Source: Candidatus Zixiibacteriota bacterium
Lineage (GTDB): Bacteria; RBG-13-66-14; B26-G2; WVWN01
Length of the DNA: 50,276 nt
Reading direction: 5' to 3'
Assembly (NCBI GenBank): GCA_011773985.1
Contig: WVWN01000014.1
Location: 294 to 50,569 of the forward strand
Under the pieces are notes generated by a model that saw nothing but the letters and a program-made list of their open reading frames with translations, made no database searches and had not been told where the DNA came from. Shown in pieces: positions 39,060-48,267 of the stretch. How positions within the stretch are numbered: position 1 is the first letter of the stretch; each line of letters begins with the position of its first letter. The translations under genes were made by a program, and so were the position numbers.

Positions 39060-41510
39060 ATGCTGGATAAATTTACGGCCCGGGCCCGCAAGGTAATCCT
39101 CATCGCGCGCGAAGAGGCGACGCGCCTCCACCACGACGCGGTGGGCACGGAGCATATCCTCCTGGGCCTGATTCGCGAAGGCGAAGGCGGCGCGGCGGCG
39201 GTCCTGCGAAAGTTCGGCCTGTCGCTCGAGATGGTTCGGCGCCAGGTCGAGAAGCTCGTCCCCCCCGGCGGCGGCATGCGCACCGTGGGCGACATCCCCT
39301 TTACCGCACGCGCGAAGTCCGTGATAGGCCACGCCGTCGAGGAGTCGGGCCTCCTCAACCACAACTACGTGGGGACCGAACACATATTGCTCGGCATTAT
39401 CCGCGAGGGCGAGAGCGTCGCGGTCAAGGTCCTCACGCACCTCAACGTCGACCCGGACGACCTTCGCCTCGAGGTCATCTCGAGCCTGGGAACGACCGAC
39501 AAGGCGACGCGCGCCCGCCGCCGCAAATCGAAGACGCCGGTCCTCGACGAATTCGGCCGCGACCTCACCGCGCTCGGCCGCGAGGGAGGGCTTGACCCCG
39601 TAATCGGGCGCGAAGACGAAATCGAACGCGTCGTCCAAATCCTCAGCCGGCGCAAGAAGAACAACCCGGTCCTCATCGGCGAACCGGGCGTCGGCAAGAC
39701 CGCGATCGTCGAGGGGCTCGCCCAGCGCATCGTCGAGAACAACGTCCCGGAAGCCCTCATAGGGAAGCGGCTGTTGACGCTCGACCTCGCCGCGGTCGTG
39801 GCGGGGACGAAATACCGCGGCCAGTTCGAAGAACGGATGCGGATGATCGTCGACGAGATACGCAAGAACGAAGACGTCATCATCTTCATAGACGAGCTTC
39901 ATACGATCGTGGGCGCGGGCGCCGCGGAAGGAGCCATCGACGCCTCCAACATGCTCAAGCCCGCGCTCGCGCGGGGCGAGCTCCAGTGCATCGGCGCCAC
40001 GACCCTCTCCGAATACCGCAAGCACGTGGAAAAAGACGGCGCGCTCGAGCGCCGCTTCCAGACCATAATGGTCGACGCGCCCTCGGTCGAGGAGACCATC
40101 GAAATAATCCAAGGCCTTCGCGACCGCTACGAGGCGCACCATCACGTCAAAATCACGGGCGAGGCCATCCTCGCCGCGGCCCGCCTCGCGGACCGGTACA
40201 TCTCCGACCGCTATCTCCCCGACAAGGCGATAGACGTCATCGACGAGGGCTGCGCAATGGTGCGCCTCCGCCATTCCACGCTGCCGCCCGACATCCGCGA
40301 CATCGAGGCCAAGATGGCGGAAATGCGCGCGGAGAAGGAGGCGGCCATCGAGCGCCAGGAGTTCGAGACCGCGGCGCGCTACCGCGACCGCGAGCGCGAG
40401 TACCGGCTCAAAGTCGAGGAGGCCAAGGAGCGCTGGCGCGTGCTTACGGAACAGGAGGAGAATGTCCTCACGGTCGAAGACGTGGCCTACATAGTATCCA
40501 AAACCACGGGCATACCCGTCGACCGCCTCGAGCAGGAAGAATTCGAGAAGCTACTCCGTATGGAGGACGACCTCCATAAGCGCGTCGTGGGGCAAGACGA
40601 GGCCATCGGCGTCGTGACGCGCGCCATACGCCGCAGCCGCCTCGGCGTCAAAGACCTCAAAAGACCCATCGGCTCGTTTATCTACCTCGGCCCCACCGGC
40701 GTGGGTAAAACCGAGCTCGCCAAGGCCCTCGCCGAATTTTTGTTCGAGGACGAGGACGCGATTATCCGCGTGGACATGTCCGAGTATATGGAGAAACATA
40801 CCGTCTCGCGGCTCGTCGGCGCGCCGCCCGGCTACATCGGTTACGAGGAGGGGGGCCAGCTGACCGAGCGCGTGCGGCGCAAACCGTATTCCGTCATACT
40901 CCTCGACGAAATCGAGAAGGCCCACCCCGACGTATTCAACGTCCTCTTACAGGTGATGGAGGACGGCCGCCTGACGGACAATATAGGCCGGACCGTCGAC
41001 TTCCGCAACACGGTCCTCATTATGACGTCGAACATCGGCGCGCGCCAGATTAAGGACGGCGGCGGCATCGGCTTCGGCGCCGCCCCCGGCGAGGCCACGT
41101 ACGAGGAGATCAAGAAGACCGTGATGACCGAGGTCAAGAAGCTCTTCAACCCGGAATTCCTCAACCGCGTGGACGAAGTCATCGTCTTCCACCCCCTCGA
41201 GAAAACGCACCTCCGCGCCATCGTAACGCTCATGATCGACGAGCTTAAACGCCGCCTCGAGGAACACATGCTCGAGCTCTATTTCACCGAAGACACGAAC
41301 GAGTTCCTGATGGAGAAAGGGTACGACCCGACTTTCGGCGCGAGGCCGCTGAGGCGGACGATCCAGAAGTACGTCGAAGACCCGCTCGTAGAAAAATTGC
41401 TCCGCGAGGAAATCCACCCGGGCGACACCGTCGCCATCGACGTCAACAAAGAAAAGGACCAACTCTCCTTCGAAGTCGTAAAGAGCCTTACCGGCGCGGA
41501 ACAAGGCTAA
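39060..41510 (+). CDS. clpC: ATP-dependent Clp protease ATP-binding subunit ClpC
   Basis: 816 aa AAA+ unfoldase. Duplicated Clp-N domain (1-145) with [14 protein letters not shown] and [14 protein letters not shown] repeats; first AAA domain with Walker A GEPGVGKT and [13 protein letters not shown]-domain (about 415-455, [18 protein letters not shown]); second AAA domain with [14 protein letters not shown] and a D2-small domain. The UVR region identifies ClpC rather than ClpB. It delivers proteins to ClpP. No clpP, mcsA/mcsB or ctsR is adjacent. No Shine-Dalgarno is obvious immediately before the ATG. Confidence 0.95.
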   Translation: MLDKFTARARKVILIAREEATRLHHDAVGTEHILLGLIREGEGGAAAVLRKFGLSLEMVRRQVEKLVPPGGGMRTVGDIPFTARAKSVIGHAVEESGLLNHNYVGTEHILLGIIREGESVAVKVLTHLNVDPDDLRLEVISSLGTTDKATRARRRKSKTPVLDEFGRDLTALGREGGLDPVIGREDEIERVVQILSRRKKNNPVLIGEPGVGKTAIVEGLAQRIVENNVPEALIGKRLLTLDLAAVVAGTKYRGQFEERMRMIVDEIRKNEDVIIFIDELHTIVGAGAAEGAIDASNMLKPALARGELQCIGATTLSEYRKHVEKDGALERRFQTIMVDAPSVEETIEIIQGLRDRYEAHHHVKITGEAILAAARLADRYISDRYLPDKAIDVIDEGCAMVRLRHSTLPPDIRDIEAKMAEMRAEKEAAIERQEFETAARYRDREREYRLKVEEAKERWRVLTEQEENVLTVEDVAYIVSKTTGIPVDRLEQEEFEKLLRMEDDLHKRVVGQDEAIGVVTRAIRRSRLGVKDLKRPIGSFIYLGPTGVGKTELAKALAEFLFEDEDAIIRVDMSEYMEKHTVSRLVGAPPGYIGYEEGGQLTERVRRKPYSVILLDEIEKAHPDVFNVLLQVMEDGRLTDNIGRTVDFRNTVLIMTSNIGARQIKDGGGIGFGAAPGEATYEEIKKTVMTEVKKLFNPEFLNRVDEVIVFHPLEKTHLRAIVTLMIDELKRRLEEHMLELYFTEDTNEFLMEKGYDPTFGARPLRRTIQKYVEDPLVEKLLREEIHPGDTVAIDVNKEKDQLSFEVVKSLTGAEQG

Positions 41511-41645
41511 CTCAAACCCCCGTGGCACAACTCCCGGCCCACCATCAAACCGCGCTCCGCCGGGATAGTAATAAAATGTCGTGGCCGTAACGGGCCCGGG
41601 GAATTATTTCGCCTCGACCGCGGGGCCGCTCAACCCGGAGGAACC

Positions 41646-41966
41646 ATGGCGGAGGAAAAGAAAAAGAAACCGGAGCCCGACGCCGCTTTCGTACAACCCG
41701 ACATACCGGACGAAGTGGCGGACGGCGCTTACGCCAACGTCGCCCAGATAGTCTTCTCGCCGGCGGAGTTCGTATTCGACTTCGGCCGCGCGGTCCCCGG
41801 GCGTTCGGGTTTTAAAATCATAAGCCGGATTATCACCACGCCGCTGCACGCCAAGCAATTCCTCCTGACGCTTTCCGAAAACGTCTCGCGCTTCGAAGGC
41901 CAGTTCGGAGAGATCAAGATCCCCCAGCGGCCCGTACCCACTGGGCCCGAAGACTTCAAGCAATAG
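41646..41966 (+). CDS. DUF3467 family protein
   Basis: 106 aa. After a Lys/Pro-rich N-terminus, YANVAQIVFSPAEFVFDFGR and RIITTPLHAKQFLLTLSEN are the conserved core of DUF3467 (about 29-90). ATG follows CGGAGGAACC. Cytoplasmic, function unknown. The HIT gene begins two bases after its stop, so they are cotranscribed. Confidence 0.85.
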   Translation: MAEEKKKKPEPDAAFVQPDIPDEVADGAYANVAQIVFSPAEFVFDFGRAVPGRSGFKIISRIITTPLHAKQFLLTLSENVSRFEGQFGEIKIPQRPVPTGPEDFKQ

Positions 41967-41968
41967 CG

Positions 41969-42484
41969 ATGGTTCGACGGCCCAACCTCTTCGTCCCCGG
42001 TAAAATGGAATACGTGAAGAAAAAGGCCGCGCGTCCCCCCGGGCAATGCATCCTCTGCGACGTCGCGCGCGGCGTGGGCGACGTCGTGAACCTTGAGATC
42101 GCGCGCGAAGGCGACTTTATAATCACCCTGAACCTTTACCCCTACAACCCGGGCCACGTAATGATATTCCCGGCGCGGCACGTTGAGGACCCGCGCGAGT
42201 TGGACGCGGAAGAGCACGCAAGGCTCGCTCGCCTGCAGAACTTGGCGCTCGACGTCCTCGCGGCCGAATACGGCCCCGCCGGCTTCAACGTCGGCTACAA
42301 CGTCGGGGCCGCGGCCGGCGCCTCCATCCCCCACCTTCACCTGCACGTCGTGCCCCGTTACCCGCTCGAGCTGGGCGTAGTCGACATCTTATCCGGCGCC
42401 AAAATCGTAATAGAAGACCCCGTAAAGACGCGCCGGCGGCTCCGCGCCGCTTTCGCGGCCGCCCTCAAAAAAAGCCGCGGCTAA
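41969..42484 (+). CDS. HIT family nucleotide hydrolase/phosphorylase
   Basis: 171 aa. The histidine triad is intact in IPHLHLHVVPRY (HxHxH), preceded by GFNVGYNVGAAAGAS. The N-terminal CILCD pair and the YPYNPGHVMIFPARH block match the bacterial and archaeal Ap4A-phosphorylase-like HIT branch. It splits diadenosine polyphosphates or nucleotide adducts. It ends the plus-strand run and converges with the GT gene. Confidence 0.88.
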   Translation: MVRRPNLFVPGKMEYVKKKAARPPGQCILCDVARGVGDVVNLEIAREGDFIITLNLYPYNPGHVMIFPARHVEDPRELDAEEHARLARLQNLALDVLAAEYGPAGFNVGYNVGAAAGASIPHLHLHVVPRYPLELGVVDILSGAKIVIEDPVKTRRRLRAAFAAALKKSRG

Positions 42485-42519
42485 GCGCGGCGCGGTTGAA
42501 ATCTGCCGGACGCCCTTCC

Positions 42520-44643
42520 CTATTCCAACGACAAGGCCGCGTCGCGCTCGAAGGCCGGGTCGCGCGGGCCGCCCAACGAAACGTAATTCCGATACGCCGC
42601 CTGCGCCCGCGCCGCGTCGCCCAACTTCAAATATAGCATGGAAAGCAACCCGTAGACCTGCGACGACGGTTGAAGCTCGGCCTCGCGCTCAATATATTCG
42701 AGCGCCGTTACGTAGTCGCCATTTTCGTAGTAGTACCGCCCTATTAACAACCGCGGCCCGGGAAGGCTCGGGTCCGCCTCCGTCGCCGCTTGCGCAGCCG
42801 CGAGCATATCCGACGTTCTCCCCAATTGCATCATAAGTTCGGCGTACCGCGCCAGCGTCGCCCCGTCGCCCGGCACGAGAGCGACGACCCGCCGGTAAGC
42901 CAGCGCCGCCTGGCGGTAATCTCCCAACCCGATCAAAACCTCGGCAAGCTGCACCCGCGCGTCGACGTAGTCGGGCTCGAGCTCGACGGCGCGCGCCAGG
43001 GCCGGTACGGCACCGGCGAGTCGGCCCGAACGGGCCAACGCCAAGCCGAAGTTGTAGTGCATCGCGGCCTTGTCCGGCGCGACGACGGTCCCCCGCCAAA
43101 AAACTTCGAGCGCCGTATCCGGTTGGCCGACTCTTTCGTAGGCCACGCCGAGCATTATGAAACCCTGATACATCTCGGGCGCGAGCGTCGTAGATTTATG
43201 AAAATAAGAAACGGCCTCTTCGAACTTACCCTGGTCGAAATAGAACTTACCGTAGCGATAATAGCTCTGGCCGAACGCGCCGTCGCGCTTTATGTCGGGC
43301 ATCGGCCACATCGAAAAGGCCGCCATCGCCATCGCGGCCGCCGTCAGCGCCGCGGCGCGTCGCCACCGCCACCCCCGCCAAAGGTCGTAATACCGCACAA
43401 GCCCCCCGCCCGCGAATACCATCAACAGCGGAACTATCGGCAGCCGGTAACGGGCGGATATGAAAAAAATCATAACCGACACGGCGTAAGCTGCCACGAA
43501 GACGGCGCCCACTGTACGCGCGAACGGCGACCTCCGCCAACCTATCGCCAGGCCTATAACCGCGAATGGGAATATGAAACCGAAATATGGTATTTGCAAC
43601 CGATGGAACGGCGTTATGAACTTCATAAAATAAAAATCGACGTTCAAGCTAACCTCGTAATCGTTTACCAACAGGCGGAACTTCCGCCAATATAACTTCG
43701 CGCCCTCCCCCGGGTGGTCGCGAAGCCACGCCAGGCCGTTCAGCAGCCACCACCGCGACACCGCCGACGGCTTCATCGTACGCCCCTCTAATTCCTGAGC
43801 GACGAGCGTCGCCAGGTCCCGGTTTAGCTCCGCGGGCCTCCCCTGATACACCTCGCCCAGATTCCAATAAACCCCCTTGGCCTCGGGCGCGTTGCCGAGG
43901 TAGAAGTTAATGCCTCCCTGCGAGGAGATCGGCACGAAGTCCCCGCCGACGAGGCCGTTCCGTAACGTTACCGCGAATACTATCGCCGCCAACGGGGCGA
44001 AGTACGCCGCGACCCGCCGCCACCCAAGCCGCCGCAGGTAAATCAAAAATACCGGCACCGCGGCTACGGCGAAGACCAGAAGGTTCGACCGGTCGAGGGC
44101 GGCGAGGCCCGTGAGCGCTCCCGCGCCGGCAAAGGCCCACCTCCGGCCTTCGACGCCGCGCGCCAAAAGGTAAAAAGAACCCGTAATCAAAAAAACGTCC
44201 AGCGACACGGGAAGTACCATCGAGCTGAAGAAAATGGCCGGGAGGTAAAAGACCCAGATCGCTCCCGCCACCCTGGCGGGCCGCTCGCCGAGGGCGCGCC
44301 GCGCGAAGCCGTAGATGAACAGCGCCGAGCCTACCTCCAGCGCGATATGGACGAGGCGAACCACGGCCAGTTGCGGGCCGATTGCGGCGTAAATAACCGC
44401 GAGAAAATACGCGTACAGCGGCCCGATGAAGAAGACCGCGTCGCCGCCCAGCCAGGCGCCGCCCGAAGCTATGTCCTGCGCCCAGTTGTTGAATAAGAAC
44501 GCGTCCGGGATGTGGCGGAGGTAGGTGAAGAAAGGGTCGTGGGCCACGGTCGCGAGATATACGGCGCGCGTCGCCAGCGTCGCCGCGGCCAGCGCCAGCG
44601 GCCAACGGTTATCCTTGACCCAACTTCTAAAATTTAAACTCAT
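42520..44643 (-). CDS. GT39-like (PMT-type) membrane glycosyltransferase fused to TPR repeats
   Basis: About 707 aa from the ATG at 44643; a TTG four codons earlier is possible. The N-terminal about 420 residues hold roughly 10-11 membrane segments in the GT-C arrangement, with an acidic first loop (AHDPFFTYLRHIPDAFLFN) and the LVHIALEVGSALFIYGFARR region typical of GT39/GT83-like proteins. From about 445 to 700 run six to seven TPR repeats (YQGFIMLGVAYERVGQPDTA). It would transfer a sugar from a polyprenyl carrier on the outer face of the inner membrane, with the TPR part binding the acceptor. The terminator of tRNA-Glu lies just upstream. Confidence 0.8.
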   Translation of the reverse strand: MSLNFRSWVKDNRWPLALAAATLATRAVYLATVAHDPFFTYLRHIPDAFLFNNWAQDIASGGAWLGGDAVFFIGPLYAYFLAVIYAAIGPQLAVVRLVHIALEVGSALFIYGFARRALGERPARVAGAIWVFYLPAIFFSSMVLPVSLDVFLITGSFYLLARGVEGRRWAFAGAGALTGLAALDRSNLLVFAVAAVPVFLIYLRRLGWRRVAAYFAPLAAIVFAVTLRNGLVGGDFVPISSQGGINFYLGNAPEAKGVYWNLGEVYQGRPAELNRDLATLVAQELEGRTMKPSAVSRWWLLNGLAWLRDHPGEGAKLYWRKFRLLVNDYEVSLNVDFYFMKFITPFHRLQIPYFGFIFPFAVIGLAIGWRRSPFARTVGAVFVAAYAVSVMIFFISARYRLPIVPLLMVFAGGGLVRYYDLWRGWRWRRAAALTAAAMAMAAFSMWPMPDIKRDGAFGQSYYRYGKFYFDQGKFEEAVSYFHKSTTLAPEMYQGFIMLGVAYERVGQPDTALEVFWRGTVVAPDKAAMHYNFGLALARSGRLAGAVPALARAVELEPDYVDARVQLAEVLIGLGDYRQAALAYRRVVALVPGDGATLARYAELMMQLGRTSDMLAAAQAATEADPSLPGPRLLIGRYYYENGDYVTALEYIEREAELQPSSQVYGLLSMLYLKLGDAARAQAAYRNYVSLGGPRDPAFERDAALSLE

Positions 44644-44664
44644 TCTCGCGGCCAAGATAATTTT

Positions 44665-44683
44665 AAACCCCCGCTCGCGGGGG
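44665..44683 (-). terminator. Rho-independent terminator after tRNA-Glu
   Basis: Minus-strand CCCCCGC-GA-GCGGGGG followed by TTTAAAATT, four bases after the mature 3' end of the tRNA. Confidence 0.8.
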
Positions 44684-44686
44684 CAT

Positions 44687-44758
44687 TAGCGCTACGGGGA
44701 TTCGAACCCCGGTCTGATGGCTGAGAACCACCTATCCTAACCCCTAGACGATAGCGCC
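44687..44758 (-). tRNA. tRNA-Glu (anticodon CUC)
   Basis: 72 nt cloverleaf. Acceptor GGCGCTA/TAGCGCT (G-U first pair), D-arm GTCTAGGGGTTAGGAT, anticodon stem GGTGG/CCATC with loop TTCTCAG (anticodon CTC, reads GAG), and T-arm CGGGGTTCGAATCCCCG. Discriminator A; CCA is not encoded. The D-loop sequence is typical of tRNA-Glu. It has its own promoter and terminator. Confidence 0.95.
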
Positions 44759-44767
44759 ACGCCCTCT

Positions 44768-44796
44768 CTTATAACTCAAAGCGGTACGCGTGTCAA
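44768..44796 (-). promoter_or_regulatory. Promoter of tRNA-Glu
   Basis: Minus-strand TTGACA (44796-44791), 17-base spacer, TATAAG (44773-44768), about nine bases before the mature tRNA 5' end. Confidence 0.8.
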
Positions 44797-45027
44797 GGGC
44801 GAATGCCCGCCGCGGGCACAGATTCGAGGGCCGAATATGAAACCGCGCTCCGCGGACCTCCGTAAAAAGCGAACGCGCCCGAGGATTATTTTCGCAATAA
44901 AACCGGCTCGCCCGGCAAACGGCGAACGGCGCGGAAACTTGCCCGAACCGCCGAATAAATCCTACGCGTTTCAAAACCGGGCGTCAACGCGCGGAACTCG
45001 TGCCGCTCAAAGTAGAATAGTTATTGG
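44797..45027. other. Intergenic region between tRNA-Glu promoter and lnt promoter
   Basis: About 230 bases between two divergent promoters. Short open frames here have no ribosome-binding site or recognisable product. A small GCCCGC/GCGGGC inverted repeat lies near 44805-44818. No RNA gene or other regulatory element was recognised. Confidence 0.5.
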
Positions 45028-45056
45028 TTTACGGAACGCCCTTTTTCTGGTATAAA
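45028..45056 (+). promoter_or_regulatory. Promoter of lnt (near-leaderless)
   Basis: TTTACG (45028-45033), 17-base spacer, TATAAA (45051-45056). The ATG at 45066 follows nine bases after the -10, so the transcript would have at most two or three untranslated bases. Confidence 0.65.
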
Positions 45057-45065
45057 TACGCCTAT

Positions 45066-46634
45066 ATGGAAGGCCGCACCCGCGTGAACGGACGAAGCCG
45101 AAAACTCTCGAGCCGCGACTTCTTACTCGCGATCTTCGCCGCCGCGATGCTTACGCTCGCGTTCCCCCGCTTCGACCTCGAGCTACTGGCGTTCGTGGCG
45201 CTCGTGCCGCTGCTCGTCGCGCTCGAGGGCCTGAACGCCCGCCAGGGCGCTTGGCTCGGCTACGTCTTCGGCCTCCACTGGAATATTTTTCTTCTATATT
45301 GGCTCTCGCCGGCGACGACGACCGGCTTCATATGCGCCGTCATATACCTGGCGCTCTACGGCGCCCTCTTCGGCTTTTTGTACGTCGCCGCGAGGCGCTA
45401 CGGCCGCCTCCCGGCGATCGTATGCGCGCCGGTCCTGTGGGTCGCGGTGGAGTGGCTCCGCTCGGTGGGCTACCTCGCCTTCCCCTGGGGGTTCTTGGCC
45501 CATACGCAATACAAGTGGAACTTGTTGATCCAGGTCGCGGACGTCGCCGGCACCTGGCCGGTATCGCTCGCCGTGGCTTCCGTAAACGCCCTCCTATACT
45601 ACATCCTGCGAAATTACAAGGACGTCGCGACGTGGCTCCGCGCGGGCGGCGCCGCGGCCGGCTTGCTCGCGGCCCTTTGCCTCTACGGCGCGCTCGCGCG
45701 CGTCACGCCGGACGAGGGGCCGCCCATACGCGTCGCGGTCCTCCAGCCGAACATCGACCAGGACGTCAAATGGGACCCGGCCTACCGCGACGAGACGATG
45801 CGGGTCCTCTTCGAGCTGAGCTACGAGGCGAAGCGCGAAGGCGCCGAGTTAATAATTTGGCCCGAGACGGCGACGCCCTTCTACCTCTTCGAAAACAATC
45901 ATTACCGGGAGCTAATTTACGCGGCCGCGGAGGACATGGACGTATACCTCGTTACGGGCACCGTCGACCGCAAGCCGAGGCCAAATCTCGTGCGCGGGTG
46001 GGACGACTACCGGTACAACGCCGCGGCCCTGATTACGCCCACGCGCAGCGTCGCCGGCTACTACGCCAAGGTCCGCCTCGTCCCCTTCGGCGAGCACATC
46101 CCGTGGGAGGCCGACCTGCCCGCCATCACGGAAACCATATTCGCCGACTCGGGCGATTTTACGCCCGGGCCGGGGTGGAACGTCATCGGCACGAAGGTCT
46201 ACGATTTCGGGTGTTTAATTTGTTACGAAGTGATCTTCCCCGGAATCTCCCGCACGTACGCGCGCCGCGGCGCCGATTTCCTAGTAAACATAACCAACGA
46301 GGCCTGGTTCGGCCGCACGAACGCCCCTTACCAAACGTTGGCCTCCGCGGCCTTTCGCGCCGTCGAGGAGCGCTCCTGGCTCGTCCGCGCCGCGAACACG
46401 GGCGTAACCTGCTTTATAGACCCCAACGGGCGCGTCGTTCGTAAGTCCAAAATCTACGTCCGCCGACAACTGACGGACAACGTCTATCGGCGCCGGTACC
46501 TGACGTTCTACGCCAGGCACGGCGACTGGTTCGCGTACCTCGTCGCCGCGGCCGCGGCGCTCATCTCCGGTTGGACGGCGTTTAGCGTCGGCAGGCGATA
46601 TTGGCCGTTACGGCGCCGGAAGGCGGGCCATTAA
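45066..46634 (+). CDS. lnt: Apolipoprotein N-acyltransferase
   Basis: 522 aa from the ATG at 45066, chosen because the upstream 14 codons overlap the promoter. N-terminal block of six to seven membrane segments (about 15-210), then a periplasmic nitrilase domain with the catalytic triad Glu267 (WPETATPFY), Lys335 (YYAKVRLVPFGEH) and Cys386 (GCLICYEVIFP), and a final membrane segment. It adds the third acyl chain to lipoproteins, complementing the lolCE/lolD genes. All key residues are present. Confidence 0.94.
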   Translation: MEGRTRVNGRSRKLSSRDFLLAIFAAAMLTLAFPRFDLELLAFVALVPLLVALEGLNARQGAWLGYVFGLHWNIFLLYWLSPATTTGFICAVIYLALYGALFGFLYVAARRYGRLPAIVCAPVLWVAVEWLRSVGYLAFPWGFLAHTQYKWNLLIQVADVAGTWPVSLAVASVNALLYYILRNYKDVATWLRAGGAAAGLLAALCLYGALARVTPDEGPPIRVAVLQPNIDQDVKWDPAYRDETMRVLFELSYEAKREGAELIIWPETATPFYLFENNHYRELIYAAAEDMDVYLVTGTVDRKPRPNLVRGWDDYRYNAAALITPTRSVAGYYAKVRLVPFGEHIPWEADLPAITETIFADSGDFTPGPGWNVIGTKVYDFGCLICYEVIFPGISRTYARRGADFLVNITNEAWFGRTNAPYQTLASAAFRAVEERSWLVRAANTGVTCFIDPNGRVVRKSKIYVRRQLTDNVYRRRYLTFYARHGDWFAYLVAAAAALISGWTAFSVGRRYWPLRRRKAGH

Positions 46635-46672
46635 TACCCGGAAATAGCCTCTCCCGGGAAGTAGGTCCTATC

Positions 46673-47860
46673 GTGACCGTGCTAAGAACCGTAGCGATAA
46701 TCTTTATCTTTTTCTGTTCCGTTTTCGCCTGGGTCATCTTGGGCGGGTCGTTGTACCGCCGAACGGAGAAGGCAAAGGAATTCGCCACCGGCGCCGTCGG
46801 CGAGCTCTGGGGAACGGAACAATACCAGCGCGCGCCCCGTTTCTACTACAACGTAGCTCGCAGGGTCGAGGCGGCGAAGACCGCCGAGGAGGCCGTCTAC
46901 TTAAACCCGGCCAGCTCCGACGTCGACGTCAAGCTTGACCTCGACTACCGTAAGAAAGGCTTACTTTAGTTCAGCACTTACGTCGTAGAGTACTTCTCGA
47001 GCTACCGCGTTAGAAACGATTCCTCGGAACGGCGGAAGGTGTACGTCGAATACCACTTCCCCGCGACCCACACCCTATACGACAACTTCGCGTTCTTAGT
47101 CAAAGGCCAAGAAGTCCGATTTCCCTCCCCCGGCGCCGACCGGATAATCACCTCCGCCGAGCTCGGGCCCGGAGAGACGGCCGAGGTCGTCATCGGCCAC
47201 AAGTCGTCGGGCCTCGACAGGTGGGCCTATTCCTTCGGCGAGGGCGTGACGCGCGTCCGCAACTTCAAGCTCGTCGCCCGGACCGACTTCAAAGACGTGG
47301 ACTTCCCCGAGGGCTGCGTCTCCCCCACCGCCAAGGAGGAGACCGACGAGGGGTGGGTCCTCACGTGGCAAAACAAGGACCTCGTCACCGGCTACCGACT
47401 CGGCGTCGAAATGCCCAAAAAATTAAACCCCGGCCCCATCGCGAGCCGGATGTCCTTCTTCGCGCCCGTCTCCCTTTTGTTCTTCTTCACCGTACTCTTC
47501 ATAACATCCGCGGTCAAGGTCAGCCAGGTACCGCCTCTCCACCCGATGAACTACTTCTTCCTGGCCGCGGCTTTTTTCGCCTTCCACGTCTTGTTCGCCT
47601 ACCTCGCGGACCACGTCGAAATCCACGTCACGTTCGCGATCTCGACGCTCGTCTCGTGTCTACTCGTCTTCGCGTACGTAGCGTTGGCGCGCGGCGCCAG
47701 GTACGCGCTGTTCTACGCGACGCTGCCCCAATTCACGACCCTCATCCTGTTCTCGTACGCCTTCTTCTACCGCGGTTACACGGGCCTTATAATCACGTTC
47801 GGCTCGGTCGCGACGGCGCGCGTGGATTGGGCCGCCAAGTTCGGCCCCAAACCGGCCTAA
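46673..47860 (+). pseudogene. CreD-like inner membrane protein interrupted by an in-frame TAG
   Basis: 396-codon frame from GTG 46673 with TAG at 46967-46969 (codon 99). Both sides stay in the same frame and read as one protein: a first membrane segment (VAIIFIFFCSVFAWVILGG), a large periplasmic region spanning the stop (LDYRKKGLL-stop-FSTYVVEYFSSYRVRN), then five to six membrane segments at the end (FFLAAAFFAFHVLFAYLADH). This is the plan of CreD/Cet family proteins. Sequence around the TAG shows no decay, so a recent nonsense change, a sequence error or suppression are all possible. If translation restarts, the downstream piece (ATG 47039) would still contain the C-terminal membrane block. 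Family call moderate. Confidence 0.65.
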
Positions 47861-47877
47861 AGAGCACGCCCCGCCGT

Positions 47878-47906
47878 TTGGCGCGGAGCCTTAATTTTGG
47901 TATAAT
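47878..47906 (+). promoter_or_regulatory. Promoter upstream of the small Tat-signal ORF
   Basis: TTGGCG (47878-47883), 17-base spacer, TATAAT (47901-47906). It begins a transcript about 150 bases before the next ATG. Confidence 0.65.
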
Positions 47907-47912
47907 ATAAAC

Positions 47913-48062
47913 AAACCGGCTCGCGGGACGAAGAGTCGAATCGAAACGGCGTAACTTCGGGCGACGGGCCGGGGCGTCTCGCCGCCGCGTTGCCCGGTCG
48001 AATCGTCGGCGTTCAAGTTTTCAAATAAACAAAAAGGCCGGCCTTAGCCGGCCCCGAACGCA
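47913..48062 (+). other. Structured 150-base leader or small RNA of unknown nature
   Basis: GC-rich region with several inverted repeats, including GGCCGGG/CCCGGTC around 47970-48000 (one mismatch) and a perfect GGCCGGC-CTTA-GCCGGCC hairpin at 48036-48053 nine bases before the ATG. On the minus strand the last hairpin is followed by TTTTTG and looks like a terminator. No tRNA, riboswitch or known RNA family was recognised. Confidence 0.4.
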
Positions 48063-48257
48063 ATGGATAAAAAGGCTAAGAACAACGTCACCAGGCGCTC
48101 CTTCATAGGCCTCCTCGCGGCCGCGGCCGCCTTTCTCCTCGCCCGGATACCCTGGCCGAGCCGCCAAGAGGGCCTAAAGACGGCTCGCTTCTGGCGGCGC
48201 CTCGGCGGCAAGCGCCCGCGCGCCCCTCGCCCCCCTCAAAAAAACGGGCCCGCCTAA
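48063..48257 (+). CDS. Small protein with twin-arginine signal
   Basis: 64 aa. NVTRRSFIGLLAAAAAFLLA (9-28) is a good Tat signal: twin Arg in RRSFIG followed by a hydrophobic stretch. The remaining about 36 residues are rich in Arg, Lys and Pro, with no recognised domain. No clear ribosome-binding site precedes the ATG; instead there is a hairpin. The last codons overlap the terminator of the opposing sugar transferase gene. A strong promoter upstream supports expression, but the ORF is short and could be spurious. Possibly a membrane-anchored Tat-dependent small protein. Confidence 0.5.
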   Translation: MDKKAKNNVTRRSFIGLLAAAAAFLLARIPWPSRQEGLKTARFWRRLGGKRPRAPRPPQKNGPA

Positions 48258-48265
48258 GGCCCGTT
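48238..48265 (-). terminator. Rho-independent terminator of the sugar transferase gene
   Basis: Minus-strand AACGGGCC-TTAGGCG-GGCCCGTT followed by TTTTTTT, three bases after the stop codon. The plus-strand side has only TTT, so it may also weakly end the small plus-strand ORF. Confidence 0.85.
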
Positions 48266-48267
48266 TC

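Noticed and set aside
38871-40274. Minus-strand open frame opposite clpC
   Set aside because: Low-complexity Asp/Arg/Ala sequence mirroring ClpC codons; no start signals.
46967-46969. Pyrrolysine at the TAG of the CreD-like gene
   Set aside because: Many genes here end in TAG without read-through, no Pyl machinery is visible, and the family has no known Pyl use.
47907-48062. tRNA-Sec (selC) in the structured leader
   Set aside because: No TCA anticodon in a seven-base loop, no matching acceptor ends and no proper T-arm.
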